Shown here: positions 9,154 to 17,570 of the stretch, one piece after another
How positions within the stretch are numbered: the stretch's first letter is position 1
How the letters are laid out: every line of letters starts with the position of its first letter
NCBI GenBank assembly: GCA_965224815.1
Contig: CBDDAF010000003.1
Span: 2,480,001 to 2,544,000 of the forward strand
Length of the DNA stretch: 64,000 nt
DNA from: CAYPEL01 sp036479985
GTDB taxonomy: Bacteria; Pseudomonadota; Gammaproteobacteria; DSM-19610
Reading direction: 5' to 3'
Notes under the pieces: model-generated
Seen by the model: the letters and a program-made list of their open reading frames with translations, nothing else
The model's database searches: none
What the model was told of the DNA's origin: nothing
Translations under genes and position numbers: made by a program

Positions 9154-10374
9154 ATGACAATTACAAGAAGCCTGTTCCTTTTATTATCGGTACTTTTTTT
9201 ATCAAGTCTGTCGATTAACGCTTACGCGGGTCCGATGTGTGGCGACAGTGATATTGAAGGTACCGAAGAATGCGATGAAGGCAATATCGCAGCTTCTGAT
9301 ATCTGTACGAATACAACGACAAGCCAGGGCGGTGGTGAGTGTACACTGACTTTTTGTGGCGACAATGTAGCTCAGCCTACAAATGGTAATAATGTAAGCG
9401 AACAGTGTGATGATGGGAATAACACCAACGGTGACGGTTGTGACGCTAGTTGCCAGAATGAATCTCAGCCAGTCTGTGGTAATGGCATGGTTGAATCAGG
9501 TGAACAGTGTGATGATTTAAATCTCCCAACCGCTACCTGTGATGCAAGTTGTATGATTATAGGGGGGCCTATCTGTGGTAATGGTGTGGTTGAATCAGGT
9601 GAACAGTGTGATAATTTAAATCTTCCAACCGCTACCTGTGATACAAGCTGCATGACTATAGCGGCACCTATCTGTGGCAATGGTGTAGTTGAGTCAGGCG
9701 AACAGTGTGATAATTTAAATCTCCCAACCGCTACCTGTGATGCAAGCTGTATGACTATAGCGGCTGCTATTTGCGGCAATAGTATAGTAGAAACGGGCGA
9801 GCAGTGTGAACCCCCAGGTACAGCGACTTGTGATACAAGCTGTCAGACCATAGTGGTAACGCCGCCTCTAGACGCCAGCACTGTAAATGAAATTCTCCCA
9901 TCTGGTGAATCTGTAATTATCTCTACAGGTTCAAATCAGACACTTTCCAATGTCAGTTCTACTGCGGCAGTTAACGGACCTGAGGATGTCAAAATCCTGT
10001 TTGGCGTTATCAGCTATGAAACAACAGCACCGGTAGGGGGTACCCAACAAGTGCGGCTGACATTTTCATCTAAAATGCCTGATGATGGCCTGGTAGTTTA
10101 TAAGGTTCTCAATTCAGGCGCATTCGAACTGCTACCCAGCAGCACCTGGAAACGGATTGACAAAAAGACCTTGATTGTTTTTCTTACGGATGGTGATCCC
10201 GCTACCGATTTGGATGGTGTTGTAAATGGCATGATCGTAGACCCGATAGCAATCGGTCAGTTCAACGATATTGGCGGTTGCACTATTGGCGGCAGATCAG
10301 TATTCGATCCTCTCTGGTTGTTGTTATTTGCGGTGCCTGCGATTGGGTCCCTGCGTAACCGAGCCAGGAAATAA
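9154..10374 (+). CDS. Cys-rich DUF4215-repeat surface protein with C-terminal sorting signal
   Basis: A 406-residue secreted protein. Signal peptide to about residue 25 (NAYAG). Residues 28-105 hold degenerate and 106-235 four clear Cys-rich units of the type CGNGVVESGEQCD...TATCDTSC, resembling DUF4215 repeats. Residues 240-370 resemble the domain NCBI calls choice-of-anchor U (LTDGDPATDLDGVVNGMIVDP). The tail GGCTIGG...FDPLWLLLF...RNRARK has a Cys before the helix and looks like a JDVT-CTERM-type signal rather than PEP-CTERM. An intramembrane protease for that tail is not in the window. Three of the repeats are almost identical in DNA, indicating recent expansion. Confidence 0.75.
   Translation: MTITRSLFLLLSVLFLSSLSINAYAGPMCGDSDIEGTEECDEGNIAASDICTNTTTSQGGGECTLTFCGDNVAQPTNGNNVSEQCDDGNNTNGDGCDASCQNESQPVCGNGMVESGEQCDDLNLPTATCDASCMIIGGPICGNGVVESGEQCDNLNLPTATCDTSCMTIAAPICGNGVVESGEQCDNLNLPTATCDASCMTIAAAICGNSIVETGEQCEPPGTATCDTSCQTIVVTPPLDASTVNEILPSGESVIISTGSNQTLSNVSSTAAVNGPEDVKILFGVISYETTAPVGGTQQVRLTFSSKMPDDGLVVYKVLNSGAFELLPSSTWKRIDKKTLIVFLTDGDPATDLDGVVNGMIVDPIAIGQFNDIGGCTIGGRSVFDPLWLLLFAVPAIGSLRNRARK
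9469..9858 (+). repeat. Tandem 99-bp repeats inside the Cys-rich gene
   Basis: Units at 9469-9567, 9568-9666, 9667-9765 (99 bp, 33 residues each) and a divergent fourth at 9766-9858 (93 bp). The second and third encode the same 33 residues except one Thr/Ala change. Confidence 0.85.
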
Positions 10375-10399
10375 ATGTTTTTTTAACATCAGTCAGCAT

Positions 10400-10426
10400 A
10401 AAGAGCTGGGCATTGCCCGGCTCTTT
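10400..10426. terminator. Terminator between convergent Cys-rich protein and exosortase genes
   Basis: A 12-bp stem (10400-10411 with 10415-10426, one G:T pair) around an ATT loop, followed by GTTT. Confidence 0.7.
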
Positions 10427-10450
10427 GTTTAATGTTGTAGCGCATCATTA

Positions 10451-12007
10451 TCAATCCTGATGCTTCATCGCTACGAGAAAATCACGTAATCGTTTATCTG
10501 CTATTGTCCTCCCTTCTGGAGCTGACCAGATATTTGTGGTCAGTCGAATTACAAGTTCTCCACCCGGCCTGCGATAGGGTGATTGGTCCAATGCCAGCAA
10601 GGCACGTAGAATTTCTTTACTAGTCCCGGCTGTACCTTCATACCAGTGATAGGAAAGCATGCGTCCATATTTTCGGCTGTTTGTGATAACTGCCTGGACA
10701 GGATTACTGACCCCTTCCAGCACCACATTGAATTGATCCTCAACCAGCGACATCTCTCTCGGGAAAGCATTTTTTTTAGAAATCAGACTGTGATCACGAC
10801 GCAGTCGATCGTTAAATCCAATGAATACAGTGATCAGGTCATTACCTCGTGCGTAATGGCGGAACAGGCTGGAACTGTAACGGACTCCCCCAAGGAACAG
10901 GCGATTCTCACGTAACTCACCTCCCATTTCCCAGCCATCCATTTTTTCTTTAAGGCTGATGTCTCTAGCGTGGTGTTGTGAAAAACTAGACCATTCTGGC
11001 AGCCCAATTGACAATAAGAAAAGAGTTGAGAATATTCCTGCAAGGATTATCAAGTGCCTGTGTTTAGGCCTGATATTTTCCTTAGCAGAATAACTACCAG
11101 CATGCGCATTAACCTTGTTCCTGTGTTTTGCGATCAGGCGTAACACTATATTATCTACCGCATATAGCAGAGCAAAACCAATCATAAAAAATGCAATTCC
11201 CTGCACGAGATGAATCGATAATATTTCTTTCTCCGGGTTTAATATAAGGCTGAAAGCCCTTAACAGGTTAACTGCATAGGCAATAAAAGGGGCCGACAGC
11301 ACCAGAACAATAGTATGTAACCGGGAAACTGGAAAGATATACGCATAGGCAAGAGCAAAGATCAGCAGCCATTTCATGAAACCCAATGCAGTACAGGACT
11401 CAGCGACCCGAACAACACTCCCGCCAGGCATTACAATCCTGTCGCCTTCCTGGATTGACGTGATGCTGATCATATCCAGTAACCAGGCGCTGTGTTCAGC
11501 AGTCCAGAGTTGAAACGGAAAAATTATCTGGTTGATCAGAGCGGCAGGCCATGGAATTGCAAAGGTCAAAATCAGGACTGGTATAAGAATCTGACGGGTC
11601 AATCGCTTACCTGATAAAAACCGTGCAGCTCCAAAAATCATGAGTAGAAATGACATATAAACAATACTGCTAACGCCTATATAACGCCCCCAAATATAAA
11701 GTGATACGCCTGGTACGATAAACAATAATGCTGTAAACGGCGTTCCTTTGCCGTTGAAAGCCCTGGCAATATCTTTTCGACGAAGATATACCAAAGCGAC
11801 TGAAAGCATATAAAGGAACTGCGGAGAGGTATCTGAAAAATTGAAAAACCAGCCTACATAATTTGGAAGGCTGTGAGATGAGAGGCTCCACAGAAATATT
11901 TCTCGATAGGCAAGTACAGCAAGAATAATAACCGCGCCCAAAAGCCATTTATCTTTACCGGGACTGGTGGCGTAATGCATAGACATGGGTTGTCGATTCA
12001 GATTCAT
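10451..12007 (-). CDS. Exosortase fused to an EpsI-like domain
   Basis: A 518-residue inner-membrane protein. Residues 1-290 contain about eight hydrophobic helices and the exosortase catalytic triad: Cys205 (VAESC), Arg250 (NLLRA) and His266 (IHLVQG). The Cys context is ESCTALGF rather than the common CSG, so it is a divergent type. Residues about 315-518 are an EpsI-like soluble domain (WEMGGELRENRLFLGG...). Exosortases cleave PEP-CTERM-class tails; fusions of this layout include XrtD, which serves VPLPA tails, and the window has one VPLPA and three VPVPA proteins. Subtype is therefore inferred. The start has no strong ribosome site; ATGs at residues 8 and 10 are alternatives. Confidence 0.82.
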   Translation of the reverse strand: MNLNRQPMSMHYATSPGKDKWLLGAVIILAVLAYREIFLWSLSSHSLPNYVGWFFNFSDTSPQFLYMLSVALVYLRRKDIARAFNGKGTPFTALLFIVPGVSLYIWGRYIGVSSIVYMSFLLMIFGAARFLSGKRLTRQILIPVLILTFAIPWPAALINQIIFPFQLWTAEHSAWLLDMISITSIQEGDRIVMPGGSVVRVAESCTALGFMKWLLIFALAYAYIFPVSRLHTIVLVLSAPFIAYAVNLLRAFSLILNPEKEILSIHLVQGIAFFMIGFALLYAVDNIVLRLIAKHRNKVNAHAGSYSAKENIRPKHRHLIILAGIFSTLFLLSIGLPEWSSFSQHHARDISLKEKMDGWEMGGELRENRLFLGGVRYSSSLFRHYARGNDLITVFIGFNDRLRRDHSLISKKNAFPREMSLVEDQFNVVLEGVSNPVQAVITNSRKYGRMLSYHWYEGTAGTSKEILRALLALDQSPYRRPGGELVIRLTTNIWSAPEGRTIADKRLRDFLVAMKHQD

Positions 12008-12063
12008 ATTGAGAGGGTAACAAGCAGCCTATGATGCCGTTGATGGAAATAACTATCTATCAA

Positions 12064-12825
12064 TTAACGCCGCCGTTTAAACCACATCCAGGTGCCAGTC
12101 AGGCTGAGTAGTATCAGCAGGATTGCAGAAGCATCAATAAACCAGGGGCCGAGTTTGCCGAAGAAACGCCCACTGTGCAGGTCAAGCAATACACGCTCTA
12201 CAGGAAGAACTTCGCCACGGTAATGGTATTGCAACATCTTTTTCAGATTGTCGTCGGTCGGGGCGGGTGTTGCCCAGCTTATCTCAGCCACGTTTCCTTT
12301 CCAGTGCTCCCAGCTTATGAAATCATTTTTTGATGTGTACAAATCATGACTGCCTTCGACAATAAATAGATCGGACTGATCGACGCCAATCCGTTTCATA
12401 CCTGCGGGTACGCCATCTTTTTCTTTTAGCTCCTCGATGAGTTCTCCGTCTGCGCTCATAAGCAGAATACGGTCATCGATTGCGATGATGAGCATGTCGT
12501 TATTATTGACAGCGCCGATCAGTTGCTTGAATTCGCCATTTGCTTCCAGTTCGCCAATATATAAATGTTTGCCCATCAGCGTGATGTGTCTGTCACCCGC
12601 AACAAAAGAAAGTAATTCGTTCGGTGCCTCTATACCGTACCAGTCGAGGACGCCATCGGATTTCACGTGTTGGCTGTCGAATTGAAAATATTCAGTGTGA
12701 TTCAGTAAAATTCCCGTTACTGCAACCAGCACCATGAAGCCGGCCGCGGTGATGCCCATATAGCGATGCCATATGTAAAATGAGCGGAGTTTGAAACGCT
12801 GTTTTCTAGGGTGTTGCTTGGACAT
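12064..12825 (-). CDS. PepSY-associated TM helix family protein
   Basis: A 253-residue inner-membrane protein: positively charged N-terminus with a helix (IWHRYMGITAAGFMVLVAVTGILLNHTE), a large periplasmic region at about 50-220, and a second helix (IDASAILLILLSLTGTWMWF) ending in KRRR. The N-terminal HR..G pattern and the LDLHSGRFFG...G motif resemble PepSY-TM proteins, which often have heme and assist ferric or flavin-linked reductases. The gene overlaps the FMN-binding gene by 20 bp, so the two are translated together. Role in iron or electron transfer is inference from the cluster. Confidence 0.75.
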   Translation of the reverse strand: MSKQHPRKQRFKLRSFYIWHRYMGITAAGFMVLVAVTGILLNHTEYFQFDSQHVKSDGVLDWYGIEAPNELLSFVAGDRHITLMGKHLYIGELEANGEFKQLIGAVNNNDMLIIAIDDRILLMSADGELIEELKEKDGVPAGMKRIGVDQSDLFIVEGSHDLYTSKNDFISWEHWKGNVAEISWATPAPTDDNLKKMLQYHYRGEVLPVERVLLDLHSGRFFGKLGPWFIDASAILLILLSLTGTWMWFKRRR

Positions 12826-13342
12826 CGCTGGTTTTTATTGTGCTATCCAGGTAAAGCGCCAGTGTAGCCAGTTTTTTCATAGCGCGCACGGACAGAGTTG
12901 CGCCAGAAATGCCATCAATGTTCCGATCCAGTTCTATTTTGTTGGTTAGGGCGGCGTCTTTAAACTGGTCGGTAAAAAAACCATGCCGAATTTCCCAGCC
13001 ACGGCTTTCACGAAAGGTGAGTACTTTTATAGTATCCAGACGTTGGTTTTCCACAACTAGACCAACAGTAATCGGTAAATCCTTGCCAATTTCTTCCAGT
13101 ATCCAGGCGCTACGATTATTCTGCTGCCAGTAACGAATGCGTAAACTTGTATAAGGGTGTCCGAGTATTTCCTGGGTGCGTTGTTTTTTATTTCCTGTTA
13201 ACCAGACCACAGCAGGATCAGGCACTTTTTTATTGAACACTTCAACAAGAAAATCATCTGCAGTTTGATACACACCGCGCGCCAGTGCAGAATGAGTGCT
13301 CAAAAAAGTCAGGGCTACAAATAGAATTGGGCGGATTAGCAT
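12806..13342 (-). CDS. FMN-binding domain protein (covalent flavoprotein)
   Basis: A 178-residue exported protein with signal peptide (to ALA, about residue 21). Residues 143-151 read DGISGATLS, containing the SGAT flavinylation motif at 146-149 where ApbE attaches FMN to Thr, as in NqrC and RnfG. The domain is a stand-alone FMN-binding module, so a periplasmic electron carrier is likely. It is encoded between a porin and a PepSY membrane protein, a set consistent with extracytoplasmic reduction of a metal or other acceptor. An ApbE gene is not in this window. Confidence 0.82.
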   Translation of the reverse strand: MLIRPILFVALTFLSTHSALARGVYQTADDFLVEVFNKKVPDPAVVWLTGNKKQRTQEILGHPYTSLRIRYWQQNNRSAWILEEIGKDLPITVGLVVENQRLDTIKVLTFRESRGWEIRHGFFTDQFKDAALTNKIELDRNIDGISGATLSVRAMKKLATLALYLDSTIKTSDVQATP

Positions 13343-13419
13343 AATTAGAATAGTACCACTTTAAAGTTAAGCGGCCTCCGCTATAACGTGCATCTCGTCA
13401 CTGTAAACCTACAAGTAAT

Positions 13420-13480
13420 TGTAGGAGCGGCTTTAGCCGCGATGGGCGCTACACCAATCGCGGCTAAAGCCGCTCCTACA
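13420..13480. repeat. Dispersed palindromic repeat, copy 1
   Basis: Arms begin TGTAGGAGCGGCT and end AGCCGCTCCTACA with an interior GCGATGGG. The family recurs at 17042, 23223 and 52123. This copy has T and A where the others have C and G in the arms, a compensatory change that keeps the pairing. Confidence 0.85.
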
Positions 13481-13515
13481 GGTCTTCACGAATTAATAAA
13501 CGGTTCCTTAGGGTT

Positions 13516-14691
13516 TTAGAACTGATACCCGACACCAAGATTAAAGCCGTTGTCATTATTCGTTGTACCTTCATTGTCCTGTTGTTGCAGATCCACTTTC
13601 AACACAACATCCGGATGAGGCCAGAAGTTAACCCCTACATCATATTGTTTGCGTTCTGATTTAGTACTGTTACCCGCCTGGTTATCCCACTGGTTATAAC
13701 GCGCAAAGACGCCAAACCTGGATGTGATTTTATAAGACGGTTCGATATAAAATCCCTGTTGCTCATCACGGCCAACGGCGCTCGCGCCACTACCATCGAT
13801 ATCCCACAAGGCAAAGAGCGCACGCAAACCAAATGGTCCGCGTTTCAAATCAGTGTGTATTTCATAGAGCCAGGCACTCGCATCGTTATCAACGCCCTGG
13901 GTGATATTGTCCTGATATTGTAATGTTGCGCCGACTTCCACACCGGGCATGCCGGTCCATTTGATACGGCCGGTTGCAGCCAGATCTGATGCATTGGCTT
14001 TACTGGTTTTTTGTCGGCCACTGCGAATATTGTATCCGGTATTATCAAGACCTTCGTGCAAGGCGACATCATAACTCCAACCTGCAGCCAGTTCTCCGTT
14101 GAGCGCTGCACCACCGGCCCACCAGGTGGATGGGATAATATTCTTTTCAACTGGGTTGCGTTCTACACCGTAGAAAGTAGGGGGTTCATGTGTTTCGTTC
14201 AAAATGCCCACGGGTAATATAAACAAACCGCCTTTAACGTGATGATTCTGGCTCAAGTCATATTCAACATAAGCTTGTTCCAGCTCCACTTCACCGGCTT
14301 TGCCGTCACCAGATTCTGCATGCTCGATTTCAAGTTCTGAAAAAAACCGCAGGCTATCGGTAAACTGGTGACCGAAGAAGAGTACGAAACGATGGAAATC
14401 AATTTGTTTCTTACTGTCCAGATTGTTGTAGTGCAGTTCGCCGTAGCCACCGATTTGGGTATTATTTAATAATCCTGAGTCACTTTGGCTGTTTTCTTCT
14501 ACGGCGACCACTGCTGCTTCAGCTTTTTCTTCGGTCGCCTTTTGATCGGTTTTCAGGGCTTCGATTTCCTGTTGTTGTTTCTGGATTATCTCCCACATTT
14601 CTTCCTGGCTGGGAGGCTTCGCTGCCATGGCATTAGTGGCAAGCAAACTGGCTACGAACAGGGAGACTGATAGTAACTTACTGTATTTCAT
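13516..14691 (-). CDS. Porin (phosphate-selective porin O/P-like)
   Basis: A 391-residue outer-membrane protein. Signal peptide to about residue 23 (NAMA), then a short coiled coil (EEMWEIIQKQQQEIEALKTDQKATEEK, about 30-60) typical of trimeric porins, then a beta barrel starting IGGYGELHYN and ending GVGYQF with the C-terminal Phe recognised by the BAM machinery. Substrate is not readable. A possible Fur site lies about 65 bp upstream, suggesting iron-limited expression together with the FMN-binding and PepSY genes, although copy 1 of the palindromic repeat separates them. Confidence 0.82.
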   Translation of the reverse strand: MKYSKLLSVSLFVASLLATNAMAAKPPSQEEMWEIIQKQQQEIEALKTDQKATEEKAEAAVVAVEENSQSDSGLLNNTQIGGYGELHYNNLDSKKQIDFHRFVLFFGHQFTDSLRFFSELEIEHAESGDGKAGEVELEQAYVEYDLSQNHHVKGGLFILPVGILNETHEPPTFYGVERNPVEKNIIPSTWWAGGAALNGELAAGWSYDVALHEGLDNTGYNIRSGRQKTSKANASDLAATGRIKWTGMPGVEVGATLQYQDNITQGVDNDASAWLYEIHTDLKRGPFGLRALFALWDIDGSGASAVGRDEQQGFYIEPSYKITSRFGVFARYNQWDNQAGNSTKSERKQYDVGVNFWPHPDVVLKVDLQQQDNEGTTNNDNGFNLGVGYQF

Positions 14692-14756
14692 TAAAATATC
14701 CCTTAATAGAAAAGATCTGTTGGCTTCATTAGAGTGAGATTATATAGACTGCTAAA

Positions 14757-14775
14757 ACAAATGCAAATCATTCTT
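14757..14775 (-). promoter_or_regulatory. Possible Fur box upstream of the porin gene
   Basis: ACAAATGCAAATCATTCTT matches the 19-bp Fur consensus at about 12 positions, including the intact AATCATT half. It lies 66 bp upstream of the porin start. Confidence 0.45.
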
Positions 14776-14899
14776 ATTTAGAATAGTATCTGAAACAGCA
14801 GGATTTGTGGTTAAGACAGAGCGTGGGTTTGGTCATATGTATGACGCACCGTGATAGACTGTTTCTAATAAAATTGTTGATCGAAATTAGGAGAATTAC

Positions 14900-15295
14900 A
14901 TGAACCAGGCTGTTGCAGTTGAGTTTGCGCCTACTTTGAGCGAATCCGATTTACGGTTAACACCAGCGGCCACCGAAAAGATGGCAGAGTTATTCAAGGA
15001 CATTGATGAAGACCTTGATGCGATACGTGTCTTTGTATCGGGTGGTGGTTGTGGTGGTATGACCTACGGCATGACCTTTACCGATAGCAAAACACCTTAT
15101 GATTGTGAGTTGAGTGCTGAAGGTTTTAATCTATATGTAGATGCGGTTGCGTTGAATTTTCTGCGCGGTGTGGAAATTGATTACGTCGAGCGTTCAACCG
15201 GCGCGAGTTTTGTTTTTAATAATGTCTTTGCGGCAACCGGTGGTTCTGGCACCTGTGGTGCATGTGGTGCAGCTGGCGGTGGTTGTGGCGCCTGA
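14900..15295 (+). CDS. HesB/IscA-type Fe-S assembly protein with Cys-rich tail
   Basis: A 131-residue A-type Fe-S carrier relative. The core has Cys51 in SGGGCGGMTYG, the first cluster ligand. The usual C-terminal CGCG is replaced by a Gly-rich tail with Cys119, Cys122 and Cys129 (GTCGACG...GGCGA). ErpA proper is also present at 21529, so this is a second, divergent member. An excellent AGGAG lies 7 nt before the ATG. The next gene starts inside its 3' end, pointing to co-translation with an ATP-grasp enzyme. Cluster carrier or delivery to that partner is inferred. Confidence 0.82.
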   Translation: MNQAVAVEFAPTLSESDLRLTPAATEKMAELFKDIDEDLDAIRVFVSGGGCGGMTYGMTFTDSKTPYDCELSAEGFNLYVDAVALNFLRGVEIDYVERSTGASFVFNNVFAATGGSGTCGACGAAGGGCGA

Positions 15296-16581
15296 ATAAT
15301 ATTGCCACTAATAAGGATTCACCTCAGCACCCGCGTAAGCGGGTGTTGTTGGTTTCACCCCCCAATAGTTATCGTATTGCCGCTTTTATCAAGGCAGCCA
15401 CCAAGCTTCAGATTGATGCCGTCGTCGCCTCACCTGGCGAACATTCATTAGTCAGCGCAGTTGCATCTGGTTTACACATAGATCTAAATGATCCGGCAGC
15501 GTTAGATGTTTTAATCGCTGCTTCAGCTAAGCAACCGTTCCAGGGTGTCATCGCAACCGATGATGCTGCCGTCGAACTGGCCAGTCGCGTTGCACAACAA
15601 CTAAGTCTTCCACACAACCCGCCCAGTGCGGCCGTACTGTCCAGGCGCAAAGATCTTGCGCGCGCCTGTTTGCGAGAAGCAGGTATTGCTGTCCCTGAGC
15701 ATTGCATCATCAATCTCGATACAGCCTTACAGCCGCAACTAGCGTCTATCAAGTACCCGGTAGTGATCAAGCCAGTAAGTCTATCTGCGAGCCGCGGTGT
15801 AATTCGTGTCAATGACGAGCAGGCTTGTTTACAAGCTATTGAACGCATCAAACGGATACTTACCACAGAAGAGCAATTACCTACCGAAGAAACCAATAAA
15901 CTATTGATTGAAACTTTTATACCAGGACATGAGATTGCGTTAGAAGGATTATTGCGTAACGGTGATCTCGAACTGCTGGCAATGTTCGACAAACCAGATC
16001 CCATGCAAGGCCCGTATTTTGAAGAGACCTATTACATAACGCCTTCTAGTTATAGCGCTGAGATTCAACAGGCCGCACTACAAACAGTACAAGCGGCATG
16101 CCGTGCTTATGGTCTTGTAGAAGGGCCAGTGCATGCTGAATTACGTATCAACGATGATGGCGTCTGGATAATCGAAGTCGCCTCCCGCACCATTGGTGGA
16201 GAATGTGCGCGGATGCTGACCTACGGTACCGGATACGACCTGGAAACACTGGTGATTAAAAAAGCATTGGGCGAAACGGTCAACATTGCAGCACAAGATG
16301 AGGCATTAGGTGTGTTGATGTTACCGATCCCCGGGGCGGGTGTGTTGCGACGAGTTGAAGGTATACAAACGGCACAAAAAGTACCGGGAGTAGAAGAAAT
16401 ATTAATCAGTGTGCGTGAAGGTTATGAACTTGTGCCGTTACCAGAAGGCGGTAGTTATCTCGGATTTGTTTTTGCGCGTGGGTCTTCGCCAGTAGTAGTC
16501 GAAGCGGCGCTTAGAGAAGCGTATGGGGAATTGAATATTGTTGTTGCGCCAGTATTCAAGATGGCGGATCAGCGGGTTTAA
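15262..16581 (+). CDS. ATP-grasp domain protein
   Basis: About 420-439 residues. The N-terminal alpha/beta domain starts RVLLVSPPNSYRIAAFIKAA; the ATP-grasp core includes YPVVIKPVSLSASRGV (ATP-binding Lys), LIETFIPGHEIALEG and the Mg2+ region HAEL...WIIEVASR. Such enzymes join a carboxylate to an amine or thiol using ATP; the product here is unknown. No ATG lies between the upstream stop and the conserved domain, so translation starts within the hesB-like gene (ATG 15262 or TTG 15283) or at GTG 15343. The C-terminal 100 residues resemble those of biotin-carboxylase-like and peptide-ligase-like members. Confidence 0.78.
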   Translation: MWCSWRWLWRLNNIATNKDSPQHPRKRVLLVSPPNSYRIAAFIKAATKLQIDAVVASPGEHSLVSAVASGLHIDLNDPAALDVLIAASAKQPFQGVIATDDAAVELASRVAQQLSLPHNPPSAAVLSRRKDLARACLREAGIAVPEHCIINLDTALQPQLASIKYPVVIKPVSLSASRGVIRVNDEQACLQAIERIKRILTTEEQLPTEETNKLLIETFIPGHEIALEGLLRNGDLELLAMFDKPDPMQGPYFEETYYITPSSYSAEIQQAALQTVQAACRAYGLVEGPVHAELRINDDGVWIIEVASRTIGGECARMLTYGTGYDLETLVIKKALGETVNIAAQDEALGVLMLPIPGAGVLRRVEGIQTAQKVPGVEEILISVREGYELVPLPEGGSYLGFVFARGSSPVVVEAALREAYGELNIVVAPVFKMADQRV

Positions 16582-16637
16582 TAATTTTTGGTGGCAGTCT
16601 ACTGTTCTCAGATTTTCGATATTCAACTCACTCTACT

Positions 16638-16658
16638 CCCTCTCCCTCAGGGAGAGGG
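16638..16658. terminator. Hairpin between convergent ATP-grasp and yggX genes
   Basis: CCCTCTCCC (16638-16646) pairs perfectly with GGGAGAGGG (16650-16658) over a 3-nt loop. No T-run follows, so it may be a repeat rather than a terminator. Confidence 0.45.
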
Positions 16659-16703
16659 GATGATGTGTGGCCAGCATTAATTTTGTGCCACAGAACCTAT
16701 AAG

Positions 16704-16988
16704 CTATTTCTTCCCGCCAGCGGCCTGAAAACCTTCCGGCATTTGGCCAAGCTCACCTTCCTTAAACAAAAAACCCAGCATGTGTTTTTCAATTACATCG
16801 ATGCTCTGGGGATCAGCTGTGCTTAAACCATTTTCATTGATGATCATGGTCAGGCGTTCCAGCCATTGGTTCCAGCCTTCTTTGGAAACACTGTCATAAA
16901 TTCGCTGCCCTATTTCACCAGGATGCGGCGGGTTGTCCAGGCCTTCGGCTTCGCGATTCAGGACGATGCATTCTACAATTCGAGTCAT
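16704..16988 (-). CDS. yggX: Fe(2+)-trafficking / oxidative damage protection protein YggX
   Basis: 94 residues, the normal YggX length, with the family start MTRIVECIVLNREAEGLD (Cys7), the motif PPHPGEIGQRIYD and WNQWLERLTMIINENGL, and the C-terminal MLGFLF. YggX is a cytosolic protein that supports iron-sulfur clusters under oxidative stress. It is transcribed alone, convergent with the ATP-grasp gene. Two other Fe-S proteins are encoded nearby, a common theme of this segment. Confidence 0.92.
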   Translation of the reverse strand: MTRIVECIVLNREAEGLDNPPHPGEIGQRIYDSVSKEGWNQWLERLTMIINENGLSTADPQSIDVIEKHMLGFLFKEGELGQMPEGFQAAGGKK

Positions 16989-17041
16989 GTTCTACAACCT
17001 GTTTTAAATTTAGAGAACTTCATGATGTGTTGTGCATAATC

Positions 17042-17104
17042 TGTAGGAGCGGCTTCAGCCGCGATGGGGCTGCGGCATTCATCGCGGCTGAAGCCGCTCC
17101 TACA
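17042..17104. repeat. Dispersed palindromic repeat, copy 2
   Basis: TGTAGGAGCGGCTTCAGCCG arm with its complement 20 nt downstream. It lies between hemJ and yggX. Confidence 0.85.
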
Positions 17105-17150
17105 GATTCTCGCACAATTCAGGGCTTCCTGAGTAAGTAAATAGATGTGG

Positions 17151-17567
17151 TCAAAAAGGCCTGACGACTGCCAGTACTACCACGATAATAAGGATTATAG
17201 CTGGAAATTCGTTAAACCAGCGGAAAAATGTAGCGCTGTAACGGTTTGATCCTTGTTTGAAGGCTGTAATCAGTTTCCAGCAATAAGCGTGGTACAGAAT
17301 CAGTGCTGCTACCAATGCCAATTTGAAATGCAGCCAGCCTTCGGTCAGTGGCCAGTGCCATTTGAATAGCAGGATAAAGCCAAAGAGTGCGGTGAGTACG
17401 GCACCGATGGTCATGATAATAAACAGTTTGCGTTCCATTATAAGGAAGCGCTGGTGCCCCGGTTCATCGTTGCAGGCAGCATGGTAGACAAATAAACGTG
17501 GCAGGTAGAGCAGCCCGGCAAACCAGGTCACCATGAACATCACGTGAAATGCTTTTATCCAGAGCAT
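17151..17567 (-). CDS. hemJ: HemJ-type protoporphyrinogen IX oxidase
   Basis: 138 residues with four predicted membrane helices, fitting HemJ (UPF0093). The first helix carries the conserved His and the WFAGLLYLPRLFVYHA signature; a later conserved stretch includes KLALVAALILYHAYCWKL. HemJ oxidises protoporphyrinogen IX in heme synthesis, probably using a bound heme. It starts 3 nt after the tlpA-like stop, so it is the last gene of an apparent clcA–tlpA–hemJ operon. A CopD-like membrane protein would be the alternative. Confidence 0.82.
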   Translation of the reverse strand: MLWIKAFHVMFMVTWFAGLLYLPRLFVYHAACNDEPGHQRFLIMERKLFIIMTIGAVLTALFGFILLFKWHWPLTEGWLHFKLALVAALILYHAYCWKLITAFKQGSNRYSATFFRWFNEFPAIILIIVVVLAVVRPF

Positions 17568-17570
17568 GGT

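Noticed and set aside
8838..9155. 105-codon leftward ORF
   Set aside because: It overlaps the start of the Cys-rich gene and has no recognisable family or ribosome site; only a short GDSL-like resemblance, noted in the intergenic entry.
9469..9858. CRISPR-like tandem array
   Set aside because: The repeats are contiguous coding units in a Cys-rich protein.
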